This document shows positions 28,609 to 37,394 of a DNA stretch of 64,000 nucleotides, piece by piece. A program made the translations under genes and the position numbers. Under the pieces are notes generated by a model. That model saw only the letters and a program-made list of their open reading frames with translations. It did not search any database and had not been told where the DNA came from. The first letter of the stretch is position 1. Every line of letters begins with the position of its first letter. Source of the stretch: Eoetvoesiella caeni (GTDB lineage: Bacteria > Pseudomonadota > Gammaproteobacteria > Burkholderiales > Burkholderiaceae_B); contig NZ_QNRQ01000003.1 of assembly GCF_003315175.1 (NCBI RefSeq), positions 186,001-250,000 on the forward strand. Reading direction: 5' to 3'.

Positions 28609-29433
28609 ATGACACTTGATCACCTGCAGACCCTCATCGAACAAACATGGGAGCAGCGCGCCGACATCGCGCCGGACAACGCCAACGCTTCCGTGCACGA
28701 AGCCGTCCAGGAAACCCTGGCGGCGCTGGACGCGGGCACACTGCGCGTGGCGCAGAAAAGCGGCGGCGACTGGGTCGTGAACCAATGGGTGAAAAAAGCG
28801 GTATTGCTGTCTTTCCGGCTGCAGAACAATCAGGTCATGGGCCAGGCGCCCTTGCAGTATTACGATAAGGTGCCGCTCAAATTCGGCGACTACTCCGAAC
28901 AGGACTTCGCCGGCGCCGGTTTTCGCGTTGTGCCGCCCGCCGTTGCGCGCAAAGGCTCGTTCATCGGCAAGAATGTCGTTCTAATGCCCTCGTACGTCAA
29001 CGTCGGCGCCTACGTCGACGAAGGCACGATGGTCGATACCTGGGCCACGGTGGGTTCTTGCGCGCAAATCGGCAAGAATGTGCACCTGTCGGGCGGTGTC
29101 GGCATAGGCGGCGTGCTCGAGCCCTTGCAGGCCAACCCCACCATTATCGAAGACAATTGCTTTATCGGAGCACGGTCCGAAGTCGTCGAAGGCGTCATTG
29201 TCGAAGAAAACTCGGTGCTGGCAATGGGCGTGTTTCTTTCCCAAAGCACCAAGATCTACGACCGCAGCACCGGTACCGTCACTTACGGGCGCATCCCTTC
29301 TGGTTCCGTCGTCGTACCCGGTTCGCTGCCCTCGACAGACGGCTCGTACAGCCTGGCCTGCGCCATTATCGTCAAGCGCGTCGATGCGCAAACCCGCTCC
29401 AAAACCAGCGTCAACGATTTGCTGAGGGCCTGA
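28609..29433 (+). CDS. dapD: Tetrahydrodipicolinate N-succinyltransferase
   Basis: Uses succinyl-CoA to succinylate tetrahydrodipicolinate, a step in the succinylase branch to diaminopimelate. The 274-residue protein has a left-handed beta-helix hexapeptide-repeat core ([46 protein letters not shown]). It is followed by dapE with a TGATG overlap. Confidence 0.96.
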   Translation: MTLDHLQTLIEQTWEQRADIAPDNANASVHEAVQETLAALDAGTLRVAQKSGGDWVVNQWVKKAVLLSFRLQNNQVMGQAPLQYYDKVPLKFGDYSEQDFAGAGFRVVPPAVARKGSFIGKNVVLMPSYVNVGAYVDEGTMVDTWATVGSCAQIGKNVHLSGGVGIGGVLEPLQANPTIIEDNCFIGARSEVVEGVIVEENSVLAMGVFLSQSTKIYDRSTGTVTYGRIPSGSVVVPGSLPSTDGSYSLACAIIVKRVDAQTRSKTSVNDLLRA

Positions 29434-30569
29434 TGTCCTACTCTGCCGTCCTGGAACTGACCAAAAGCCTGATCGCACGAGCCTCTGTCACGCCAGTCGA
29501 CGCAGGCTGCCAGCAAGCACTTGGCGAACGCCTGGGTCCCGTGGGGTTTGCCTGCGAAAAGCTGGTCTTCGAGGATGTCAGCAACTTGTGGGCGCGCCGA
29601 GGCCAGACAGGGCCCCTGCTGGTTTTTGCCGGCCACACCGACGTCGTGCCGACCGGCCCGCTGGACAAATGGGACAGCGACCCTTTCGTACCCACCGTGC
29701 GCGAAGGTCTGCTGTATGGACGCGGCGCGGCCGACATGAAAAGCTCGATCGCGGCCTTTGTCGTTGCCGCGGAAGAGTTCGTGGCGGAACATCCCGACCA
29801 CAAAGGCTCCATTGCCCTGCTCATTACCTCGGACGAAGAAGGTCCTTCAGTCAATGGCACGGTCAAGGTATGCAACGCCTTGGTCAAGCGCGGGGACAAG
29901 CTGGATTACTGCATTGTGGGCGAGCCCACATCGGCGGCGCGTCTGGGCGACACGGTCAAGAACGGCCGCCGGGGCTCGCTTTCGGGCCGGCTTACCGTAA
30001 AGGGCAAGCAAGGCCATGTTGCCTATCCCCACTTGGCGCGCAATCCCATACATTTGCTGGCTCCTGCGCTGGCCGAGCTTACCGGCATTGAATGGGACCA
30101 GGGCAATGAGTATTTCCCGGCCACGACCTTCCAGGTGTCGAACCTGCATTCCGGCACCGGCGCCACCAACGTCATTCCCGGCGAGGCCGTTGCCGACTTC
30201 AACTTTCGCTTCTCCACGGCCAGCACTCCCGAGACGCTCACGGCGCGCGTAGTTGAAGTCCTTGAAGAACATCAGCTGGATTTCCACATAGACTGGACGC
30301 TGGGCGGCGAACCGTTCCTGACTCCAAGGGGCGAACTGAGCGCGGCAATCGAACAAGCCATCCTCGAGGAAACCGGCGTCGCAACCGAGTTGTCGACGAC
30401 GGGTGGCACGTCCGACGGGCGCTTTATTGCCAAGATCTGCCCCCAGGTCATCGAGTTTGGACCGATCAACGCCAGCATCCATCAGGTCAATGAACACATC
30501 CGGGTCGACTCGCTCGAGCCTTTGAAAAACATCTACCGCCGCACGCTGGAAAACCTGCTGCTGGATTGA
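29433..30569 (+). CDS. dapE: Succinyl-diaminopimelate desuccinylase
   Basis: A dinuclear zinc hydrolase that removes succinate from N-succinyl-LL-diaminopimelate. The 378-residue protein has metal-ligand motifs [25 protein letters not shown] and TSDEEGPS, and [10 protein letters not shown] in the dimerisation lid region. Its ATG overlaps the dapD stop by one base (TGATG), indicating translational coupling. The frame is open further upstream, but that part overlaps dapD. dapC-dapD-dapE makes three consecutive pathway enzymes. Confidence 0.96.
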   Translation: MSYSAVLELTKSLIARASVTPVDAGCQQALGERLGPVGFACEKLVFEDVSNLWARRGQTGPLLVFAGHTDVVPTGPLDKWDSDPFVPTVREGLLYGRGAADMKSSIAAFVVAAEEFVAEHPDHKGSIALLITSDEEGPSVNGTVKVCNALVKRGDKLDYCIVGEPTSAARLGDTVKNGRRGSLSGRLTVKGKQGHVAYPHLARNPIHLLAPALAELTGIEWDQGNEYFPATTFQVSNLHSGTGATNVIPGEAVADFNFRFSTASTPETLTARVVEVLEEHQLDFHIDWTLGGEPFLTPRGELSAAIEQAILEETGVATELSTTGGTSDGRFIAKICPQVIEFGPINASIHQVNEHIRVDSLEPLKNIYRRTLENLLLD

Positions 30570-30719
30570 CGATCCACCGTGCGCACGGGCGCGCCAGCAA
30601 TGATTTGCGCTTAAAATCGGACTTTCCCTGAAGTATTCAGGATTATTCCACCCCCCTTGATGGGCGCCCGAGCCGCTCGCCAGCCAGGCGCCTACCCCCG
30701 TTTCTTTGCCGGAGTTGGC

Positions 30720-31616
30720 ATGAATCCTTCTGCCTTTCACGAGTTGTTCACCGTGCGCGATCTGCTGCGCTACGCCGTCAGCCAGTTCAATGCCACCAAA
30801 CTGTCGTTCGGGCACGGCAGCGACAATGCCTGGGACGAAGCCGTCTATCTGCTGCTGCACACCCTGCATCTGCCGCTGGACACGCTGGAACCCTTCCTGG
30901 ACGCCCGTGTACTGACCGACGAACGCGAGCGCTTCCTCACCATGGTCGACCGGCGCATGACCGAGCGCGTTCCCGCCGCTTATCTTACCGGCGAAGCTTG
31001 GCTGCAGGGACACCGCTTCGTGGTGGATCAGCGCGTCATCGTGCCGCGCTCGCCGATTTCCGAGCTTTTGGCGCAGGACCTCTCGCCTTGGGTGGCCGAC
31101 CCCGACGACGTCGAATTCGTGCTGGACCTATGCACCGGTTCCGGCTGCCTGGCTGTCCTGGCGGCCCTGGCCTTTCCCAATGCGCAGGTCGACGCTGTCG
31201 ACTTGTCCGAGCATGCCCTGGAAATTGCCAACGAAAACATCGAGCAGTTCGGGCTGGACGGCCGTATCGCCACCCACCGCAGCGATCTGTTCGAACAAAT
31301 GCCGCAATGCCTGTACGACGTCATTGTGTGCAATCCGCCTTACGTCAACAACCACGCCATGGAATCGCTGCCCGCGGAATACCGCCACGAACCCACCCTG
31401 GCCCTGGCAGGCGGCGAAGACGGCATGGACATTGTGCGGCGCATCCTGGAGCGTGCTCCAGAGTTCCTGGCGCCCGGCGGCATCTTGGTGCTGGAAATCG
31501 GCAACGAATACGAAAACTTCATCGCCGCCTTCCCAGACCTGGAGCCGGTTTGGCTTAGCACCGAAAACAGCGACGACCAGATCCTGCTTCTTACCCAGGA
31601 CCAACTGACATCGTGA
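30720..31616 (+). CDS. prmB: Ribosomal protein uL3 glutamine N5-methyltransferase
   Basis: An S-adenosylmethionine-dependent methyltransferase of the HemK/PrmC family, expected to methylate a glutamine of ribosomal protein L3. The 298-residue protein has the SAM motif DLCTGSGCLA (136-145) and the catalytic NPPY (205-208). The N-terminal ~90 residues with AYLTGEAWLQG are typical of PrmB rather than PrmC. The start at 30720 fits the family. It overlaps the next gene by 4 bases. Confidence 0.92.
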   Translation: MNPSAFHELFTVRDLLRYAVSQFNATKLSFGHGSDNAWDEAVYLLLHTLHLPLDTLEPFLDARVLTDERERFLTMVDRRMTERVPAAYLTGEAWLQGHRFVVDQRVIVPRSPISELLAQDLSPWVADPDDVEFVLDLCTGSGCLAVLAALAFPNAQVDAVDLSEHALEIANENIEQFGLDGRIATHRSDLFEQMPQCLYDVIVCNPPYVNNHAMESLPAEYRHEPTLALAGGEDGMDIVRRILERAPEFLAPGGILVLEIGNEYENFIAAFPDLEPVWLSTENSDDQILLLTQDQLTS

Positions 31617-33547
31617 TTCGTGCAACAGGTCTGACGTTGCGTCGAGGCGTCAAGGTATTGCTCGACGAAGCCGATTTTGTCATCAACCCGGGAGAACGAG
31701 TCGGCATAGTCGGCAAGAACGGCGCCGGTAAATCAACGCTGTTCTCCTTGCTGCAAGGCCGGCTCGATGCCGACGCAGGCACCCTTACTATTCCGGCGGC
31801 CTGGCGCATTGCCAGCGTCGAACAGGAAATCAGCAGCAACGCTTTGCCTGCGCGCGAATTCGTCATCGATGGCGACACGCACTTGCGCGCCTTGCAGGCC
31901 GAACGCGCCGCGGTTGCCGAAAACAACGGGCAGCGGATAGCCGAACTGGAAACCGCCCTGATAGAGGCCGACGCCTGGAGTGCGCCTTCGCGGGCCGAGC
32001 AGTTGTTGGCGGGGCTGGGATTTGCGCCGGATCAGTGGATGAACCCGGTAAACAGCTTTTCGGGCGGCTGGCAAATGCGGCTGGCCCTGGCCCGCGCCCT
32101 CATGGCGCCCTCCGAGTTGCTGCTGCTGGATGAGCCCACCAACCACCTGGATCTGGACGCCATGCTGTGGCTGGAACGCTGGCTGGGCGCCTATCAAGGA
32201 ACGGTGCTGCTTATTTCGCACGACACCGAGTTTCTGGACGCCGTCGCCAAAGCCATCCTGCATTTCGACCAGGGCAAGCTTGTACGCTACCGCGGCGGCT
32301 ACGAAGACTTCCTGACGCAGCGTGCCGAGCGCCTGCGCCAGACCCGGCTGGCCTGGGACCGGCAGACGCGCGAAACGGCCCGGCTGCAAAGCTTCATCGA
32401 CCGTTTCAAGGCCAAGGCCACCAAGGCTAAGCAGGCGCAAAGCCGCGTCAAGGCGCTGGCCCGCATGGAGGCCCTGGCTCCCATACATGCCGAAGCCGGC
32501 ATCGACATACGCATCCCCGAACCCGAAAGCATGCCCGACCCCCTGATTGCCCTGGAGGCGATCAGCACCGGCTACTTGCTGCCCGGCGGCGAACGCAGAT
32601 CCATCCTGAAAGACATTACCTTGATGGTCAGGGGCGGCAGCCGCATCGGCGTGCTCGGCGTCAATGGCGCCGGCAAGAGTACGCTGATCAAAACATTGGC
32701 TGGCGAGCTCCAACCCTTGAGCGGCGAGCGCAAACCTTCGAAGGGGCTGGAAATAGGCTACTTCGCCCAGCACCAGCTCGACATGCTGGACCTGGAATCC
32801 ACGCCCTTGCAACATTTGGCGCGCCTGGCGCCGCAGGCCCGCGAACAGGAACTGCGCAACTACCTGGGCGGGTTCGGCTTCAGCGGCGATGCCGTCAACA
32901 GCCTGATCGCGCCCATGTCGGGCGGTGAAAAAGCCCGCCTGGCCCTGTCGCTGATAGTCTGGCAAAAACCCAATTTGCTGCTGCTGGACGAGCCCAGCAA
33001 TCACTTGGACGTCGACACCCGCGAAGCCCTGGCCACGGCGCTGGCCGAGTTTCCCGGCAGCGTGCTGCTGGTTTCGCACGACCGCCACTTGCTGCGCACT
33101 ACCGTGGACGATTTCTGGATAGTGGCCGACGGCCAGGTGCTGGAGTTCGATGGCGACCTGGAAGACTATCGCGAATGGCTAAGCACCCGCAACGCCACCA
33201 TGCGCGCCCAGGCACGCAACGAAGTACCTGGCCTGGAAGCCGGCAATGCACCGGACCGCAAGGCCCAGCGCCGCCTTGAAGCCGAACAGCGGCAGCGCCT
33301 GGCAAGCGTGCGCAAGCCGCTGGAAAGCAAAATAAAGAAAATCGAAACCGCCATGGAAAAGGCCCGGCTGCGGCTGGCTAGCCTGGACGCGCTGATAGCC
33401 GACCCGGATTTCTATTCCGACGAGCGGCGCGAAGAGCGGCTGAAGGCGCTGGCCGAACACGGCGACCTTAGTAAACAGACCAGCCAACTGGAAGACGAGT
33501 GGCTGGAATTGCACGAGCAATTGGAAGAAGTGTCCAGGGCCGAATGA
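31613..33547 (+). CDS. ABC-F family ATPase, YheS-like
   Basis: A duplicated ABC ATPase without membrane domains, of the class that binds the ribosomal E site and affects translation. The 644-residue protein has two Walker A sites (GKNGAGKST and GVNGAGKST), two signatures (FSGGWQMRLALA and MSGGEKARLALS), Walker B sequences (LLLLDEPTNHLD, LLLLDEPSNHLD), and a charged linker with FKAKATKAKQAQSR between them. A C-terminal helical coiled-coil (KIKKIETAMEKARLRLASLDAL) is present. Length and tail suit YheS better than EttA; Uup is a possible alternative. It starts at GTG 31613 overlapping the prmB stop. Confidence 0.88.
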   Translation: MIRATGLTLRRGVKVLLDEADFVINPGERVGIVGKNGAGKSTLFSLLQGRLDADAGTLTIPAAWRIASVEQEISSNALPAREFVIDGDTHLRALQAERAAVAENNGQRIAELETALIEADAWSAPSRAEQLLAGLGFAPDQWMNPVNSFSGGWQMRLALARALMAPSELLLLDEPTNHLDLDAMLWLERWLGAYQGTVLLISHDTEFLDAVAKAILHFDQGKLVRYRGGYEDFLTQRAERLRQTRLAWDRQTRETARLQSFIDRFKAKATKAKQAQSRVKALARMEALAPIHAEAGIDIRIPEPESMPDPLIALEAISTGYLLPGGERRSILKDITLMVRGGSRIGVLGVNGAGKSTLIKTLAGELQPLSGERKPSKGLEIGYFAQHQLDMLDLESTPLQHLARLAPQAREQELRNYLGGFGFSGDAVNSLIAPMSGGEKARLALSLIVWQKPNLLLLDEPSNHLDVDTREALATALAEFPGSVLLVSHDRHLLRTTVDDFWIVADGQVLEFDGDLEDYREWLSTRNATMRAQARNEVPGLEAGNAPDRKAQRRLEAEQRQRLASVRKPLESKIKKIETAMEKARLRLASLDALIADPDFYSDERREERLKALAEHGDLSKQTSQLEDEWLELHEQLEEVSRAE

Positions 33548-33685
33548 TCAAGACCGAAGCGTTTCGGTTCGGCCGGCCCGGGCGCCATCGGCCGAAGGCC
33601 GGCTGAATCGATCTTGCCTCGGCGGCAAGCTGCCGCGTAACCGGGTCGGACGGAATAGATTGGAAGCAGGTGCCCCAGCCGGTTC

Positions 33686-36013
33686 TTAGCCGGCGATTTC
33701 CAGCTTGGCGATGCCTAGCGCCAAAGTTTTGGTGCCGACATCGCGAAACTGTATTTGCGCCTGCGCATCCACGCCCGCGCCGCTCAGGCCGATAATCGTA
33801 CCCTCGCCGAATTTGGCATGGGTAACGCCCTGGCCGATACGAAAATGCTTGTCGCCGACCGACACCCCGGTCGTAAGGCTGCGCGCCGGGCGTGCAACGG
33901 CCCCGCCGGTCGAAGGCCGCCCATAGGCATCGCCGCGGCGATAGGCGCCCGCCGACCAATTGCTGTTGGCCACAACCGGCGCCCGCTCGCGCGGCGTCAG
34001 CCACTTCAGGTGTTCTTCGGGAATTTCGTCCAGGAAACGCGAACGCATGGCGTAGCGCGTCTGGCCATGCAGCATCCGGCTTTGCGCCAAGGTAAGGTAA
34101 AGCCGCTGGCGCGCACGGGTAATGGCCACATACATTAGACGGCGCTCTTCTTCCAGGCCAGCCGCTTCAATCAGGCTATTTTCATGCGGAAACAGACCCT
34201 CTTCTACCCCGGTAATGAATACCGTGTCGAACTCCAGACCCTTGGCCGCATGCACCGTCATCAACTGAATGGCGTCCTGGCCCGCCTGGGCCTGATTGTC
34301 ACCGGCTTCGAGCGAAGCATGCGACAGGAAAGCCCCCAGCGGCGACATCTGCACGACGGGTGAAAACACATCGGCATCCGTCGCTGCGTCTTCCGCGGAG
34401 TCTGCCGCCGGCGGCTGCGCCGGATCTTCTGCGGCAAGCGGCGCATCCGGCATCAGGATGCGGCCCGCCGGCAAGCCGTCGAAGTTTTCTTCAGCCGCAA
34501 ATACCGTTGCCGCGTTGACCAGCTCCTGCAAGTTCTCGAGCCGATCGGCGCCTTCTTTTTCGCCCTGGTAAAAGGTTCTAAGCCCGCTATGGTGAATAAC
34601 ATGCTCGACCAGTTCGGGCAGGCTTAGAATCTGCGCCTCGTAGGCCATTTGCTGAATGAGCTCGGTAAACTTCAACAGATTGCCGCCGCCCTTCCCCGAC
34701 ATCAGCGGAACGGCCTTGTACAGGCTGGTATTGTTCTGGCGCGCCAGATCGGACAATTGCTCCAGCGTGCGCGCACCGATGCCCCGTGTGGGGAAATTGA
34801 CCACGCGCAGCCACGAGGTGTCGTCGTGCAGGTTGTCCATAAGGCGCAAATACGCCAGCGCGTGCTTGACTTCCTGGCGCTCGAAAAAGCGCAGTCCGCC
34901 ATAAACCTTGTACGGAATGCGCGACGAAAACAGCGCATGCTCGATGACCCGTGACTGCGCATTGCTGCGGTACAGCACCGCAATCTCGCTGCGCAAGCTG
35001 CCTTCGCCGATAACCGCCTTGATTTCGTCGACCAGCCAATGCGCTTCGAGCAAGTCGGAGGGCTGTTCGACAACCCGCACGGGCTCGCCTTCGCCCTGCT
35101 CGGTCCAAAGGTTTTTACCCAGGCGCCCCGTGTTGTGCGCAATCAGCGCATTGGCCGAATCCAATATATGGCCGTATGAACGGTAATTCTGTTCCAGCCT
35201 TATGACCGTGCCATGCGCGTAGTCGCGTTCGAACTCGGCCATATTGCCCACGTTGGCGCCCCGGAATGCATAAATGGACTGATCGTCGTCGCCCACCGCG
35301 AAAATGCTGGCGCCTTCGCCGGCCAACAGCTTCAGCCACTGGTACTGCAGGGTATTGGTGTCCTGGAACTCGTCCACCAGAATATGCTGGAAGCGTCTTT
35401 GATAGTGCTCGCGTATAGGAGCATTGCGCTGCAGCAACTCGTAGGCGCGCAGCAGCAGTTCGGCAAAGTCGACCACGCCTTCGCGTTCGCACTGGTCTTG
35501 ATACATCTGATAGATTTCGACCAGACGGCGCCGATGCGCATCCCAGGCGTCAACGCTGCCGGGGCGCAAGCCCTCTTCCTTGGCGCCGTTGATGAAGCGC
35601 TGCACATCGCGGGGGGGATATTTTTCGTCATCGATGCCCGCGCCCTTGATCAGCCGTTTGATAGCCGCAAGCTGGTCTGCCGAGTCGAGGATCTGAAAGG
35701 TCTGCAGCAAGCCCGCATCGCGATGATGCGCGCGCAACATGCGATTGCACAAACCGTGAAACGTGCCCACCCACATGCCGCGCGTATTGATGGGCAGCAA
35801 GGCGGACAGGCGCGTGAGCATTTCACGCGCCGATTTATTGGTGAACGTAACGGCCAGCAGTCCAAATGGACTGGCCTGGCTGGTTTGAATCAGCCAGGCC
35901 ATGCGGGTGGTCAACACCCTGGTTTTTCCGCTTCCCGCCCCGGCAAGCACCAGGGCATGCTGGGGAGGAAGAGTGACTGCGGCTTGTTGTTCTGGATTTA
36001 ACTGATCGATCAT
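33686..36013 (-). CDS. uvrD: UvrD-type DNA helicase II
   Basis: An SF1A 3'-5' helicase used in excision and mismatch repair. The 775-residue protein has QQAAV, Walker A LAGAGSGKTRVL, DEFQDTN, GDDDQSIYAFRGA, the C-terminal VHAAKGLEFDTVFITG and VAITRARQ. The terminal KFGEGTIIG...TKTLALGIAKLE domain separates UvrD from Rep. Its ATG overlaps the desaturase stop by 4 bases (ATGA), so it is probably translated from the desaturase message. No LexA box was found in front of it. Confidence 0.94.
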   Translation of the reverse strand: MIDQLNPEQQAAVTLPPQHALVLAGAGSGKTRVLTTRMAWLIQTSQASPFGLLAVTFTNKSAREMLTRLSALLPINTRGMWVGTFHGLCNRMLRAHHRDAGLLQTFQILDSADQLAAIKRLIKGAGIDDEKYPPRDVQRFINGAKEEGLRPGSVDAWDAHRRRLVEIYQMYQDQCEREGVVDFAELLLRAYELLQRNAPIREHYQRRFQHILVDEFQDTNTLQYQWLKLLAGEGASIFAVGDDDQSIYAFRGANVGNMAEFERDYAHGTVIRLEQNYRSYGHILDSANALIAHNTGRLGKNLWTEQGEGEPVRVVEQPSDLLEAHWLVDEIKAVIGEGSLRSEIAVLYRSNAQSRVIEHALFSSRIPYKVYGGLRFFERQEVKHALAYLRLMDNLHDDTSWLRVVNFPTRGIGARTLEQLSDLARQNNTSLYKAVPLMSGKGGGNLLKFTELIQQMAYEAQILSLPELVEHVIHHSGLRTFYQGEKEGADRLENLQELVNAATVFAAEENFDGLPAGRILMPDAPLAAEDPAQPPAADSAEDAATDADVFSPVVQMSPLGAFLSHASLEAGDNQAQAGQDAIQLMTVHAAKGLEFDTVFITGVEEGLFPHENSLIEAAGLEEERRLMYVAITRARQRLYLTLAQSRMLHGQTRYAMRSRFLDEIPEEHLKWLTPRERAPVVANSNWSAGAYRRGDAYGRPSTGGAVARPARSLTTGVSVGDKHFRIGQGVTHAKFGEGTIIGLSGAGVDAQAQIQFRDVGTKTLALGIAKLEIAG

Positions 36014-37227
36014 GCCGCGTAGCGACGCAGCCGATAGGAGAATTGCTCTAGGCCTTCAATGCCGCTTTGCTGCGCGCGCTGGCACCAGGCTTGCAGGTCG
36101 CTGAGCAATTGTTCGCTGGTGGAGGTGGAGCTTTCCCACAAACGGGTCAATTCACGGCGCATCTGGACCAAGGTGGACAAAGATTGGCTGTCGGCCAGCA
36201 CCGTATCCAGTTCGGCGCGCTGGGCCGGTTCAAGCTGCGTGTCGTCGGCGTGGCTGATAAGGTCGCGAGCCCGGCTAAGCGACTGCCAGCGGCAATCGGC
36301 GCCGTCGCTTTTACGCAAAGGCTTGAGCTTGGCGAGTTCTTCGGCGGCGGCCTTCTTGACCAGGTCAGTGTAGCGGGCCAGGATTTCGTAGCGATGCAGG
36401 ATCACGCCTTCCAGGGTTTGCAAGCTGACGCCAACCCCGGATGTCGCGGGCTCGAGCTTGACCTTGGGCGCGACGCGCCGGACTTTGGCCAGGCCGAATG
36501 CGCTGAGGATCTTGATATAACCCCAGCCGATGTCGAACTCCCACCACTTGCTGGAAAACTTGGCCGAGGTGCCATAAGCGTGATGGTTATTGTGCAGTTC
36601 TTCGCCGCCAATGATAATGCCCCAGGGAATGACGTTGGTGCTGGTATCAGGACTGGCATAGTTGCGATAACCCCACCAGTGACCGATGCCATTGACCACG
36701 CCGGCGGCCCAGAAGGGGATCCAGGCCATTTGCACGGCCCATACGGTTAGCCCCAGCACCCCGAACAGGGCCAGGTCTAGAACCAGCATGATGATAATGC
36801 CCCAGGTGCTATGGCGCGAATAGAGATTTTGCTCGATCCAGTCGTCGGGCGTGCCGTGGCCGAAACGCTTGATGGTTTCAAGGTTGGTGGACTCTTCGCG
36901 GTAAAGCTCGGCGCCACGGAAAAACACCTTGTTGATGCCATAGATGACCGGCGAGTGAGGATCGCCTTCGCGTTCGCATTTGGCGTGATGCTTGCGGTGG
37001 ATGGCTACCCATTCTTTGGTAACCATGCCCGTGGTAAGCCACAGCCAAAAGCGGAAAAAATGCATGACGGCCGGGTGCAGGTCCAACCCCCGGTGCGTTT
37101 GACTGCGGTGCAGGAAAAGCGTTACGCCAAGAATGGTGATGTGTGTAAGCACCAATGTAACGATAACGACCTGCCACCACGAATACTGGAGCAAACCGCC
37201 GGCAAGAAATGTAAGAATATTGTCCAT
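36010..37227 (-). CDS. Membrane fatty acid desaturase (delta-9 acyl-CoA/lipid type)
   Basis: A membrane di-iron desaturase likely to introduce a double bond into acyl chains. The 405-residue protein has the histidine boxes HRSQTH, HRKHH and HNNHH, plus hydrophobic segments (VVIVTLVLTHITILGVTLFL, LDLALFGVLGLTVWAV). The last ~130 residues are an extra helical, charged tail rich in Lys/Glu/Arg, of no known function here. Start at 37227 (MDNILTFLAGG) with AAGG upstream; the upstream-extended frame lacks homology signals. A palindromic operator lies about 90 bases upstream. It is translationally coupled to uvrD. Confidence 0.88.
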   Translation of the reverse strand: MDNILTFLAGGLLQYSWWQVVIVTLVLTHITILGVTLFLHRSQTHRGLDLHPAVMHFFRFWLWLTTGMVTKEWVAIHRKHHAKCEREGDPHSPVIYGINKVFFRGAELYREESTNLETIKRFGHGTPDDWIEQNLYSRHSTWGIIIMLVLDLALFGVLGLTVWAVQMAWIPFWAAGVVNGIGHWWGYRNYASPDTSTNVIPWGIIIGGEELHNNHHAYGTSAKFSSKWWEFDIGWGYIKILSAFGLAKVRRVAPKVKLEPATSGVGVSLQTLEGVILHRYEILARYTDLVKKAAAEELAKLKPLRKSDGADCRWQSLSRARDLISHADDTQLEPAQRAELDTVLADSQSLSTLVQMRRELTRLWESSTSTSEQLLSDLQAWCQRAQQSGIEGLEQFSYRLRRYAA

Positions 37228-37313
37228 AAACCTTGTTTTGAGGCCTCGCGTTAAGTGACAGGGAAAGTTTAGCCCACTTGCTCTGTCTACGACAGCGCTA
37301 TTGCAAAATAGTT

Positions 37314-37329
37314 CTTGATTGAAATCAAG
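37314..37329. promoter_or_regulatory. Palindromic operator candidate at the desaturase promoter
   Basis: CTTGATTGAAATCAAG is a perfect 7-2-7 dyad. Read on the minus strand, TTGATT within it could be a -35 box followed after 17 bases by TGCAAT (4/6 match to the -10). A repressor binding here would control the desaturase-uvrD pair. No regulator gene is adjacent, so the factor is unknown. Confidence 0.5.
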
Positions 37330-37339
37330 CGACTGCGCC

Positions 37340-37394
37340 AAATAAGGGCCCTGGGGCGCAGCATGGCGCCACGCCTTTGCCCAGGCCCTTATTT
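37340..37394 (-). terminator. Terminator of rsmB
   Basis: AAATAAGGGCCCTGGG (37340-37355) pairs with CCCAGGCCCTTATTT (37380-37394), with one bulged C. A smaller GGCGC/GCGCC stem sits in the loop. On the minus strand it ends in TTATTT. It starts at the rsmB stop codon. Confidence 0.75.

Noticed and set aside
31733-33088. Long minus-strand open frame opposite the ABC-F gene
   Set aside because: Shadow of the ABC-F ATPase gene; the plus-strand frame has clear Walker and signature motifs.
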